The translations under genes and the position numbers were made by a program. From positions 186,001 through 250,000 of the forward strand of contig NZ_PTXL01000006.1 of assembly GCF_004343775.1 (NCBI RefSeq): a DNA stretch of 64,000 nt, read 5' to 3'. The DNA is from Burkholderia sp. SRS-46. Its GTDB lineage: Bacteria; Pseudomonadota; Gammaproteobacteria; Burkholderiales; Burkholderiaceae. Of this stretch, positions 46,358 through 54,592 are shown in pieces. Below the pieces are notes generated by a model. The model saw only the letters and a program-made list of their open reading frames with translations. It was not told where the DNA came from and searched no databases. Numbering within the stretch: position 1 is the stretch's first letter; each line of letters opens with the position of its first letter.

Positions 46358-46379
46358 CATTTAACTTCAAGGTTAAATG
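46358..46379. promoter_or_regulatory. palindromic operator of the arsR/AHSA1-GST operon
   Basis: CATTTAAC (46358-46365) and GTTAAATG (46372-46379) are perfect arms around TTCAAG, five bases upstream of the arsR ATG. The AT-rich dyad in GC-rich DNA is typical of ArsR binding sites. Confidence 0.7.
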
Positions 46380-46491
46380 AGAGTCAAGCAAAGGACGCGC
46401 GAGGTGAACGCGACGACATCGATGGGGATGGACAGGCGGCGCAACGCCGCGACATTCGCGCGCCGCCGTTACGCGGGCGGGGCGGCCCGCC

Positions 46492-47535
46492 TTACAGGCA
46501 CACCGGTTCCGGCTCCAGCTCGACGCCGAATTTCGCGCGCACGTCGTCCTGGATCGCCCGGGCGAGCGCGATCACGTCCGCGCCCGTCGCGCCGCCGCGA
46601 TTGACGAGCACGAGCGCCTGCCGGTCGTGCACGGCCGCCGCGCCGAGCGCGCGCCCTTTCCAGCCGCTGCGGTCGATCAGCCAGCCGGCCGCGAGCTTCA
46701 CCTGCCCGTCCGGCTGCGGATACGACACGATATCGGGCGCCTGTGCGCGCAGCGCGTCGAACTGCGCCGCGCCGATCACCGGGTTCTTGAAGAAGCTGCC
46801 CGCGTTGCCGAGCGCGAGCGGATCGGGCAGCTTCGCGCGACGGATCGCGACCACCGCGTCGAATACGTCGCGCGGCGTCGCCGCGTCCGGCGCGATGCCG
46901 CGCGCATCGAGCTCGCGCGACACGTCCGCATAGCCGAGCCGCGCCGTCCAGCGCTTCGGCAGCCGGAACGTCACCGACACGATCGCGAAGCGCCCGCGGC
47001 CTTCCCGCTTGAAGAAGCTGTCGCGATAGCCGAACGCGCAGCGCGCGGCATCGAAGCGCTCGCTGCGGCCCGTCGCGAGCTCGACGGCGACGAGCGACTC
47101 GAAATACGTCTTCATCTCGAGCCCGTACGCGCCGATGTTCTGGATCGGCGCGGCGCCGACCGTGCCCGGGATCAGCGCGAGGTTCTCGAGCCCGGCCATG
47201 CCCTGCGCGAGCGTCCATGCGACAAATTCGTGCCAGTTCTCGCCGCCGCCCGCCTCGACGACCCACGCGTCGTCGTCCTCGCGCACGACGCGGCGCCCGG
47301 CGATCTCGTCGAGCAGCACGAGGCCGTCGAAATCGCGCGTGAACACGACGTTGCTGCCGCCGCCGAGCACCAGCAGCGGCAGGTTCGCGACGCGCGCGTC
47401 GCGATGCAGCGCCTCGAACTGCCCGGCGTGCGTCACGCGCGCGGCCAGCCGCGCGGACACGTCGAACCCGAACGTGTTGTGCGCGGCGAGCGGGTGATCG
47501 GGAAGCAACGACAGGGTGGAATCGGCTGGAAGCAT
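46492..47535 (-). CDS. murB: UDP-N-acetylenolpyruvoylglucosamine reductase MurB
   Basis: FAD enzyme making UDP-MurNAc for peptidoglycan. 347 aa, type I (E. coli-like). FAD domain with NTFGFDVSAR, LVLGGGSNVVF and IPGTVGAAPIQNIGAYG; GYRDSFFK; the catalytic Ser in GNAGSFFKNP; C-terminal EPEPVCL. Start at 47535 (MLPADSTLSLL); another in-frame ATG near 47598 would extend it into the yajQ promoter region. Divergent from yajQ. Confidence 0.95.
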   Translation of the reverse strand: MLPADSTLSLLPDHPLAAHNTFGFDVSARLAARVTHAGQFEALHRDARVANLPLLVLGGGSNVVFTRDFDGLVLLDEIAGRRVVREDDDAWVVEAGGGENWHEFVAWTLAQGMAGLENLALIPGTVGAAPIQNIGAYGLEMKTYFESLVAVELATGRSERFDAARCAFGYRDSFFKREGRGRFAIVSVTFRLPKRWTARLGYADVSRELDARGIAPDAATPRDVFDAVVAIRRAKLPDPLALGNAGSFFKNPVIGAAQFDALRAQAPDIVSYPQPDGQVKLAAGWLIDRSGWKGRALGAAAVHDRQALVLVNRGGATGADVIALARAIQDDVRAKFGVELEPEPVCL

Positions 47536-47677
47536 CGGCAATTGCGCTCGGGCGTGCCCGGGCGGCACGCGGCCGGCCTTGGGCAAACGAAGGGGCATCG
47601 GTAAAATGGCGAACAGTCCGCAATTATAGCGAGTGCCCGCGCGCGAGCCGGGTGCGCGCGTTTTACAGGAGAATGCC

Positions 47678-48163
47678 ATGCCAACGTTCGACGTCGTCAG
47701 CGAAGCGAACATGATCGAAGTGAAGAACGCCATCGAGCAGTCGAACAAGGAAATTTCGACGCGCTTCGATTTCAAGGGCTCCGACGCGCGCGTCGAGCAG
47801 AAGGAACGCGAGCTGACGCTGTTCGCCGACGACGATTTCAAGCTCGGCCAGGTCAAGGACGTGCTGATCAGCAAGCTGGCGAAGCGCAACGTCGACGTGC
47901 GCTTCCTCGACTACGGCAAGATCGAGAAGATCGGCGGCGACAAGGTCAAGCAGGTCGTGACCGTCAAGAAGGGCGTGACGGGCGATCTCGCGAAGAAGAT
48001 CGTGCGGCTCGTCAAGGACAGCAAGATCAAGGTGCAGGCGAGCATCCAGGGCGACGCGGTGCGCGTGTCGGGCACGAAGCGCGACGACCTGCAGAGCGTG
48101 ATCGCGCTGCTGCGCAAGGACGTGACCGACACCCCGCTCGACTTCAACAACTTCCGCGACTGA
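47678..48163 (+). CDS. yajQ: YajQ family nucleotide-binding protein
   Basis: 161 aa, MPTFDVVSEANMIEVKNAIEQSNKEI, two ferredoxin-like folds of the UPF0234 family. Members bind tRNA or nucleotides, and a Xanthomonas homologue binds cyclic di-GMP and controls transcription (family knowledge). DFKGSDARVE and IQGDAVRVSGTKRDDLQ are conserved. ATG at 47678 after CAGGAGAATGCC; the upstream in-frame start has no support. Convergent with plsY. Confidence 0.95.
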   Translation: MPTFDVVSEANMIEVKNAIEQSNKEISTRFDFKGSDARVEQKERELTLFADDDFKLGQVKDVLISKLAKRNVDVRFLDYGKIEKIGGDKVKQVVTVKKGVTGDLAKKIVRLVKDSKIKVQASIQGDAVRVSGTKRDDLQSVIALLRKDVTDTPLDFNNFRD

Positions 48164-48237
48164 CCGGTCGCACGCTCCCGCCGGGCCGCGCTGCGCGCCC
48201 GGCGCGTTGCTTCAGGCCGGCTGTTCCGGCCGGCTCG

Positions 48238-48876
48238 TCAGGCCTTCCCGCCGTCCTGCGCGTTGCCGTTCGCGGCCGCCTTCTTCTTGTCGCCGATCCG
48301 GCTTTCCTGCCCCGCCAGCAGCTTCGAGATGTTGCCGCGATGGCGCCACACCAGCAGCACGCTCATCGCGAGTACCGCCCACGCGACCGGGTTGTGGTTC
48401 GTGCCGAACAGGAACACGTCGAACACCGGCGCGAACACCGCCGCGACGAGCGCCGCGAGCGACGAGTAGCGGAAGAAGAACGCGATGATCAGCCAGGTCA
48501 GCGCGGTCGCGAGCCCGAGCACCGGATGCACCGCGAGCAGCACGCCGGCCGCCGTCGCGACGCCCTTGCCGCCCTGGAAGCGGAAGAACACCGGGTACAG
48601 GTGGCCGAGGAACACGGCGATGGCGACGCACGCGATCGCGACATCGGGCAGGCCGAAGCGCCGCGCGAGCCAGACCGCGATCCAGCCCTTGAACGCGTCG
48701 CCGACGAGCGTCAGGATCGCCGCCTTCTTGTTGCCGCTGCGCAGCACGTTGGTGGCACCGGGATTCTTCGACCCGTACGAGCGGGGATCGGCCAGGCCCA
48801 TCGCGGTGCTGACGACGACGGCGAACGACACCGAACCGATCAGGTAGGCAGCGAGGGTGGCGAGCAGGATCTGCAT
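48238..48876 (-). CDS. plsY: acyl-phosphate:glycerol-3-phosphate acyltransferase PlsY
   Basis: First acyl transfer in phospholipid synthesis, using acyl phosphate from PlsX. 212 aa with five or more TM helices. Conserved motifs GSKNPGATNVLR (about 36-47), GHLYPVFFRFQGGKGVAT and the third-motif region with RYSSLAA. The C-terminal ~20 residues (GDKKKAAANGNAQDGG) are a charged, disordered tail longer than in E. coli. Convergent with yajQ; GC hairpins lie between them without T-tracts. Confidence 0.94.
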   Translation of the reverse strand: MQILLATLAAYLIGSVSFAVVVSTAMGLADPRSYGSKNPGATNVLRSGNKKAAILTLVGDAFKGWIAVWLARRFGLPDVAIACVAIAVFLGHLYPVFFRFQGGKGVATAAGVLLAVHPVLGLATALTWLIIAFFFRYSSLAALVAAVFAPVFDVFLFGTNHNPVAWAVLAMSVLLVWRHRGNISKLLAGQESRIGDKKKAAANGNAQDGGKA

Positions 48877-48985
48877 GCGGAGGACTCTTCTTTCAGCGTA
48901 TCGATGGACGGACGGCTGCGCGGGGGCAAACCGAAGCGGCGCTCATTCTACCGAAGCGGCGCGGGCCGCCACGAAGGTGAAACCC

Positions 48986-49477
48986 TCAGTCGACGCTCGC
49001 GCACTGCACCGGCTTCGCGTCGAGCAGCGCCGTCAGCACGCCGGGCGCGAGACTGACGAGATAGCCGCGGCGGCCGCCGTTCAGGTAGATCGTCGGCAAG
49101 TCGAGGATCGTCGCCTCGACGTACACCGGCATGGCCTTGCGGGTGCCGAACGGCGACGTGCCGCCGACGAGATAGCCCGAATGGCGGTTCGCGACCTCGG
49201 GCTTGCACGGCTCGACGCGCTTCGCGCCGATCTGCCGCGCGAGGTTCTTCGTCGACACCGTGCGGTCGCCGTGCATCAGGACGATCAGCGGCTTCGCCTG
49301 CTCGTCCTCCATCACGAGCGTCTTCACGACGACGTGCTCGTCGACGCCGAGCTGGCGCGCGGACTCGCCGGTGCCGCCGTGCTCGACGTAATCGTATGGA
49401 TGCTCGCCGAACGCGACGCCGTGGCGGCGCAGCAGTTGGGTCGCAGGCGTTTCCGACACATGTCTCGATTTGCTCAT
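48986..49477 (-). CDS. ybaK: Cys-tRNA(Pro)/Cys-tRNA(Cys) deacylase YbaK
   Basis: 163 aa YbaK/EbsC editing domain that hydrolyses mischarged Cys-tRNA(Pro). HPYDYVEHGG, LGVDEHVVVKTLVMED with the essential Lys, HGDRTVSTKNLAR, GYLVGGTSPFGTRK and the C-terminal GRRGYLVSLAPGVL are conserved. Start at 49477 (MSKSRHVSETPATQLL). It lies about 110 bp upstream of plsY on the same strand and is divergent from the acyl-CoA ligase. Confidence 0.93.
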   Translation of the reverse strand: MSKSRHVSETPATQLLRRHGVAFGEHPYDYVEHGGTGESARQLGVDEHVVVKTLVMEDEQAKPLIVLMHGDRTVSTKNLARQIGAKRVEPCKPEVANRHSGYLVGGTSPFGTRKAMPVYVEATILDLPTIYLNGGRRGYLVSLAPGVLTALLDAKPVQCASVD

Positions 49478-49684
49478 GGCGGCATTCTAATGGGGAACGG
49501 CCGCCGGCACCGCCGACGGCATACTCGCGGCCCGCTGGCCGGCTACCCCGCCATCATCATTGCGCGCGCCGCGAAGCGCTATTGACCGAATGGCCGATTG
49601 TGGCGCGTGCGCCGGCATGGCACGATCGCTCGCACGCTTTGTCCCGCCGCGCGCCGGCCGTCCGGCTTATCTTCTGGAAACACC

Positions 49685-51250
49685 ATGACCTCGTCCTCCC
49701 GCCCTTGCCCGCCGCTCGACGTCGACGCGCTGCTGGCCGCGCTGCCCGGCCGCATCGCCGACGTTCCCGCGCACTGGGCCGCCCGAACGCCCGAACGCGC
49801 GGCGCTGATCGAGGACGCGCGCCGCCTGTCGTATCGCGACCTGTCGCTGGCCATCGATGCCGCGGCCGCGCAGCTTGCCGAGTGCGGCGTGCGCGGCGGC
49901 GACCGCGTGATGATCGTCGCGGAAAACTGCGTCGCGCAGATCGTGCTGCTGTTCGCGACGGCCCGCCTCGATGCGTGGGCGCTCATGTCGAACGCGCGGC
50001 TGTCGGCCGCCGAGCTCGACGCGATCGCCGCGCATGCGCGCCCGAAGCTGATCGCGTTCGCCGAGGAAGCGTCGCCGGACGCGCGCGTGCATGCGGCGCG
50101 CCACGGCGCGACGCCCGCCGCCCCCGCGCCGGCGATCGACGTCGGCGCGTGGTCGTACCGCGTCGATGCCGACGCGCCCGGCGAGCCGGTGGCCGCGGAC
50201 GGCGCGGCGCAATGCGCGGCGCTGATCTACACCACCGGCACGACGGGCACGCCGAAGGGCGTGATGCTGTCGCACCGCAACCTGCTGTATGTCGCGGCGA
50301 CGTCGAGCGCGCTGCGGCGCGTGTCGCCCGACGACGTCGTCTATACGGTGCTGCCGGTGTCGCACGTGTACGGCCTCGCGTCGGTCTGCCTCGGCAGCCT
50401 GTACGCGGGCGCGACGCTGCGGCTCGTGCCGCGCTTCTCGCCGGAGGCCGTGCGCGTCGCGCTGGCCGACGAAGGCGTGACGATCTTCCAGGGCGTGCCC
50501 GCGATGCACGCGAAGCTGCTCGAGCATCTGCACACGCACGGCCACGCCTGGCGCGCGCCGCGCCTGCGTTTCGCGTATTCGGGCGGCTCGCCGCTCGACG
50601 CCGACCTGAAGGCGCGCGTCGAGAGGCTCTACGGCGTGGCGCTGCACAACGGCTACGGGATGACCGAAAGCAGCCCGACGATCGCGCAGACGCCGCTCGA
50701 CGCGCCGCGCGCCGACTCCTCGGTCGGCATGCCGATCCCGGGCGTCGAGATGCGCATCGTCGGGCCGGACGGGCACGACCTGCCGCTGGGCGAGATCGGC
50801 GAGGTCTGGGTGCGCGGCCCGAACGTGATGCTCGGCTACTACCGCAATCCGGATGCGACGCGCGCGGCGGTCACGCCGGACGGCTGGCTGAAGACCGGCG
50901 ATCTCGCTCGGCAGGACGCCGACGGCGCGGTGACGATCGCCGGACGCAGCAAGGAGCTGATCATCCGCTCGGGCTTCAACGTGTATCCGGTCGAGGTCGA
51001 ACAGGTGCTGAACGCGCACCCGGACGTCGTGCAGGCGGCCGTGATCGGCCGCGCGATCGACGGCAACGAGGAAGTGCTCGCATTCGTCGAGCTCGTGCCG
51101 GGCGCGACGGCGACCGAAGCCGCGCTGCACGACTGGTGCGCGGCGCGGCTCGCGCCGTACAAGCGGCCCGCGCACATTCGCGTGCTCGCCGCGCTGCCGG
51201 CCGCGTCGACCGGCAAGGTGCTCAAGCACAAGCTGCGCGACATGGTCTGA
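49685..51250 (+). CDS. AMP-dependent acyl-CoA synthetase/ligase
   Basis: 521 aa ANL-superfamily enzyme that adenylates a carboxylic acid and loads CoA. The P-loop reads YTTGTTGTPKGVMLSH (about 181-196). NGYGMTESSPT (A5), GWLKTGDLA (A7), FNVYPVEVEQ (A8) and C-terminal STGKVLKHKLRD with the catalytic Lys are all present. It resembles long-chain or aromatic acid ligases; the substrate is unknown. Start at 49685 (MTSSSRPCPPLDV). The 3' end is 31 bp from convergent xerD. Confidence 0.93.
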   Translation: MTSSSRPCPPLDVDALLAALPGRIADVPAHWAARTPERAALIEDARRLSYRDLSLAIDAAAAQLAECGVRGGDRVMIVAENCVAQIVLLFATARLDAWALMSNARLSAAELDAIAAHARPKLIAFAEEASPDARVHAARHGATPAAPAPAIDVGAWSYRVDADAPGEPVAADGAAQCAALIYTTGTTGTPKGVMLSHRNLLYVAATSSALRRVSPDDVVYTVLPVSHVYGLASVCLGSLYAGATLRLVPRFSPEAVRVALADEGVTIFQGVPAMHAKLLEHLHTHGHAWRAPRLRFAYSGGSPLDADLKARVERLYGVALHNGYGMTESSPTIAQTPLDAPRADSSVGMPIPGVEMRIVGPDGHDLPLGEIGEVWVRGPNVMLGYYRNPDATRAAVTPDGWLKTGDLARQDADGAVTIAGRSKELIIRSGFNVYPVEVEQVLNAHPDVVQAAVIGRAIDGNEEVLAFVELVPGATATEAALHDWCAARLAPYKRPAHIRVLAALPAASTGKVLKHKLRDMV

Positions 51251-51281
51251 CCCACGCCGGCCGCGCCTGCGCTGGCCTCGG

Positions 51282-52232
51282 CTAGCCGCGCGGATGGTGC
51301 TGCGCGTGCAGCGTGCGCAGGCGCTCGCGCGCGACGTGCGTATAGATCTGCGTCGTCGAGATGTCGCTGTGGCCGAGCAGCATCTGCACCACGCGCAGGT
51401 CCGCGCCGTGGTTCAGCAGATGGGTCGCGAACGCATGCCGCAGCGTGTGCGGCGACAGGTGCGCGCGCACGTCGGCCTGCTGCGCGTGGCGCTTGATGAT
51501 GTTCCAGAATTGCTGGCGCGTCATGCCGTCGCCGCGCGCGGTGACGAACAGCGCGTCGGCCGCGCGCGCGCCGAGCAGCGCCGGCCGCGCGTCGCGCAGG
51601 TAACGCTCGATCCAGCCGTGCGCGACTTCGCCGAACGGCACGAGCCGCTCCTTCGAGCCCTTGCCCATTACGCGCACGACGCCTTCGTTGAGCCCGACCT
51701 CGACCGTCTTCAGCGTCACGAGCTCGCTCACGCGCAGCCCGCTCGCGTACATCAGCTCGAGCATCGTGCGGTCGCGCAGGCCGAGCGGCGTCGCGACGTC
51801 GGGCGCGCCGAGCAGCGCCTCGACCTGTGCCTCGGAGAGCGTCGACGGAAACCGCGCCGCCTGCTTCGCGGACGTGACGCGCAGCGTCGGGTCCGCGCTC
51901 GCGCGATGCTCGCGCACGGCCCAGCCGAAATAGCGGCGAAACACCGACAGCCGCCGGTTCGACGACGTCGCCTTGCCGTCGCTGCGCGACGCGATGTAGC
52001 CGGTCACCATCATCTCGTCGGCGCGGTCGAGCGGCGCGTCGTGCGTCGTCGCGAGCCACTGCGAAAACAGCACCAGATCGCGCCGGTATGCGTCGAGCGT
52101 ATTGCGCGCGAGGCCGTGCTCGAGCCACAGCGCATCGCAAAACACGTCGATCGACGCCCGGCTCGCGAGCAGCGCGGGCGACGGTGCGGCCGATTCGTCG
52201 TCGGCCTCCAGGGAAAGCAGCGGTTCGCTCAT
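51282..52232 (-). CDS. xerD: site-specific tyrosine recombinase XerD
   Basis: Resolves chromosome dimers at dif together with XerC. 316 aa. Core-binding domain about 25-110; catalytic residues Arg167 (SGLRVSEL), Lys191, His262 and Arg265 (HTLRHAFATHL), His288 (LGHSDIST) and Tyr297. The C-terminal tail matches XerD. This is the core housekeeping recombinase, not a prophage integrase. Start at 52232, ATGA overlap with ogt, so the two are cotranscribed. Confidence 0.95.
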   Translation of the reverse strand: MSEPLLSLEADDESAAPSPALLASRASIDVFCDALWLEHGLARNTLDAYRRDLVLFSQWLATTHDAPLDRADEMMVTGYIASRSDGKATSSNRRLSVFRRYFGWAVREHRASADPTLRVTSAKQAARFPSTLSEAQVEALLGAPDVATPLGLRDRTMLELMYASGLRVSELVTLKTVEVGLNEGVVRVMGKGSKERLVPFGEVAHGWIERYLRDARPALLGARAADALFVTARGDGMTRQQFWNIIKRHAQQADVRAHLSPHTLRHAFATHLLNHGADLRVVQMLLGHSDISTTQIYTHVARERLRTLHAQHHPRG

Positions 52233-52699
52233 CGGTACGGCACGCCCTCGTGCGCGAGCAGCCAGCGCTTCACCCGCAGGTAATAGCCTTCGTCGTCGTG
52301 GTTCGCGAAGCCGCCGAGGCCGCCGGCCGCGACCACGCGATGGCACGGGATCACGAGCGGAAAATAGTTCGCGCCGCACGCCTGGCCGACCGCGCGCGGC
52401 GCGCTGCCGATCTGCTTCGCGACCTGTCCGTAGGTCAGCACCACGCCGGGCGGAATCTCGCGGATCGCCTGCCATACCCGGTGCTGGAACGCGGTGCCCA
52501 CCTCGGCGAGCGGCAGGTCGAAGCTTGCCGACGCGCGCTCGAAATAGCGCTCGATCTGCTCGACCGCGCGCTTCGCGAGCAGCGTGTCCGGATCGACGTT
52601 CTTCACCGATACGGGCAGGTAGACGATCTCGCGCACCACCGACGCATCCGTTCGGACGCCGATCTTGCCGAATGGCGCATCGATCACTGCATTGAACAT
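52229..52699 (-). CDS. ogt: methylated-DNA-[protein]-cysteine S-methyltransferase (Ogt)
   Basis: Suicide repair protein removing O6-methylguanine. 156 aa. Acceptor Cys119 lies in IPCHRVV; the HTH region is TYGQVAKQIGSAPRAVGQA and the Asn hinge is in GANYFP. The short N-terminal domain without Ada Cys ligands identifies the Ogt type. Its stop overlaps the xerD ATG (ATGA). It is 85 bp from queG on the same strand. Confidence 0.95.
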   Translation of the reverse strand: MFNAVIDAPFGKIGVRTDASVVREIVYLPVSVKNVDPDTLLAKRAVEQIERYFERASASFDLPLAEVGTAFQHRVWQAIREIPPGVVLTYGQVAKQIGSAPRAVGQACGANYFPLVIPCHRVVAAGGLGGFANHDDEGYYLRVKRWLLAHEGVPYR

Positions 52700-52784
52700 C
52701 GTTATCTCCTGTCGACCAGGGTTAGGGCACCCGCGCGTTGGCGCGCCCGCCGCCGTCGCATCGAATCGACACTGTACGCCGCCT

Positions 52785-54020
52785 TCATGCCGCACGCAGC
52801 GCCCACTCGACGTGCTCGCGCACGAGCGGCGACGGATCGTCCGCACGCGCGCGCAGCGCGGCGACGATCGCGTCCCGCGCACCCGGCGCGAGCCGCCCGG
52901 CCGGCGCGCGCAGCGCATTGCCGAGCCCCACCGCGAGATTGCGCAGCCAGCATTCGTGGCCGATGCGCCGGATCGCGCTGCCCTGCATCCGCGTGTCGAA
53001 CTCGTCCGCGCTCCAGCCGAACAGCTCGACGAGCGTCGCGCGATCGAGCCCGTGCCGCACGTCGAAATCGGCAACCGGCGCCGCCTGCGCGAACTTGTTC
53101 CACGGACAGACGAGCTGGCAATCGTCGCAGCCGTACACGCGATTGCCGATCAGCGGCCGCAGCGGCTCGGGGATGCTGCCTTTCAGTTCGATCGTCAGAT
53201 ACGAAATGCAGCGCCGCGCGTCGACGCGGTACGGCGCGACGATCGCGCCGGTCGGGCACGCGCCGATGCAGCGCGTGCAGCTGCCGCAATGCGCGCCCGG
53301 GGTTTCGGGCGCCGCGTCGGGCGCGGTCTGCGCATCGGTCGGCAGCGGGATGTCGACGTAGATCTCGCCGAGGAAGAACAGCGAACCCGCGTCGCGCTGC
53401 AGCAGCAGCGTGTGCTTGCCGCGCCAGCCGATGCCCGCCTTCTGCGCGAGTTCGACCTCGAGCACCGGCGCGGAATCGGTGAACACGCGGTGGCCGAACG
53501 CGCCGATCTCGCGCTCGATGCGCTCGGCGAGCGTCTGCAGGCGATTGCGCAGCACCTTGTGATAGTCGCGGCCGCGCGCATAGATCGACACGACGGCGGC
53601 CTGCGGATCGTCGAGCCGCGCCAGTTCGCGCGCGCGCCAGTCGCGCGGCGCGCGCGTGCCGGACGCGTCGCCCTGCATGTCGCCGGCGAGCGTGTCGGCC
53701 GGCAGATAGGCGAGCCGCGCGGAGATCACGCGTCGCGTACCGGCCACAAGTTCGGCCGGCCGCGCGCGTTTCATCCCATGTTTCGCCATATAATCCATTT
53801 CGCCGTGGCATCCGGCTTCCAGCCAGGCGGCGAGGCCCGCTTCGGCATCCGAGAGATCGGTATCGCTGATGCCGATCGCCCCGAAACCCAATTCGTGCCC
53901 CCACGCCCTGATGCGCGTGGCGAGCGCAGTCAACGCCGCATCGTCGAGGACGCACGGCGCCGCGCCTTCGACCTCGGTCGAAGGCGTATCGGATGCGGCG
54001 AGTTCCGGTAATCGGTTCAT
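52785..54020 (-). CDS. queG: epoxyqueuosine reductase QueG
   Basis: Last step of queuosine tRNA modification; a cobalamin and 4Fe-4S enzyme. 411 aa, slightly longer than E. coli QueG through insertions near 115-135 and 225-242 and a C-terminal HEAT-like repeat. Cluster ligands are Cys245, 248, 251 and 255 (CGSCTRCIGACP) and Cys271, 298, 301 and 305 (CDDCQLVCPW). The substrate-side FTDSAPVLEVELAQKAGIGWRGKHT with catalytic Asp182 is present. Divergent from tsaE with only 17 bp between start codons. Confidence 0.95.
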   Translation of the reverse strand: MNRLPELAASDTPSTEVEGAAPCVLDDAALTALATRIRAWGHELGFGAIGISDTDLSDAEAGLAAWLEAGCHGEMDYMAKHGMKRARPAELVAGTRRVISARLAYLPADTLAGDMQGDASGTRAPRDWRARELARLDDPQAAVVSIYARGRDYHKVLRNRLQTLAERIEREIGAFGHRVFTDSAPVLEVELAQKAGIGWRGKHTLLLQRDAGSLFFLGEIYVDIPLPTDAQTAPDAAPETPGAHCGSCTRCIGACPTGAIVAPYRVDARRCISYLTIELKGSIPEPLRPLIGNRVYGCDDCQLVCPWNKFAQAAPVADFDVRHGLDRATLVELFGWSADEFDTRMQGSAIRRIGHECWLRNLAVGLGNALRAPAGRLAPGARDAIVAALRARADDPSPLVREHVEWALRAA

Positions 54021-54037
54021 CGCACTATTTTACGAGA

Positions 54038-54592
54038 ATGCCAGCTCCGCACAGCCACACGCCCCATGCCGCCACGCTGCCCGCCCCGCTCGCGGAGCGC
54101 GTGATCGCGCTCGCCGACGAAGCGGCGACCGAGGCCTTCGGCGCACGCTTCGCGCAGGCGCTCGAAGCGGCGCGCGCCGAACTGACCCGCGCGCACGCGT
54201 TCGACGGCCTGCAGATCCAGCTCATCGGCGATCTCGGCGCGGGCAAGACGACCCTCGTGCGCGCGCTCCTGCGCGGCCTCGGCCATCGCGGCCGCGTGCG
54301 CAGCCCGACCTACACGCTGGTCGAGCCGTATGCGCTCGAACGCGACGATGGGGAACTCGAGGTCTATCACTTCGATCTGTACCGTTTCAATGATCCGGCC
54401 GAATGGTCCGACGCGGGCTTTCGCGAATATTTCAATTCCAGCGCGATCTGCCTCGTCGAATGGCCGCAACAGGCAGGCACGCTGCTTGGCGTGCCCGATC
54501 TGGTCTTCTCGCTCGACGTGGACGGCGACGGCCGCGCCCTCACCGTCCGGGCGTACAGCGCTTCAGGAATCGCATGTCTCGAAAGATGTTGA
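54038..54592 (+). CDS. tsaE: tRNA threonylcarbamoyladenosine biosynthesis ATPase TsaE
   Basis: P-loop ATPase that drives the TsaBDE complex making t6A37 in tRNA. 184 aa. Walker A GDLGAGKT (64-71), the GHRGRVRSPTYTLVEPY segment, Walker B-like VYHFDLYRF and CLVEWPQQA. Start at 54038 (MPAPHSHT). Its 3' end overlaps the amiC start by 19 nt, the common tsaE-amiC arrangement. Confidence 0.95.
   Translation: MPAPHSHTPHAATLPAPLAERVIALADEAATEAFGARFAQALEAARAELTRAHAFDGLQIQLIGDLGAGKTTLVRALLRGLGHRGRVRSPTYTLVEPYALERDDGELEVYHFDLYRFNDPAEWSDAGFREYFNSSAICLVEWPQQAGTLLGVPDLVFSLDVDGDGRALTVRAYSASGIACLERC

Noticed and set aside
51282..52232. Tyrosine recombinase as sign of a prophage or island
   Set aside because: Sequence, length and ogt coupling identify housekeeping XerD; no att repeats, tRNA or phage genes nearby.
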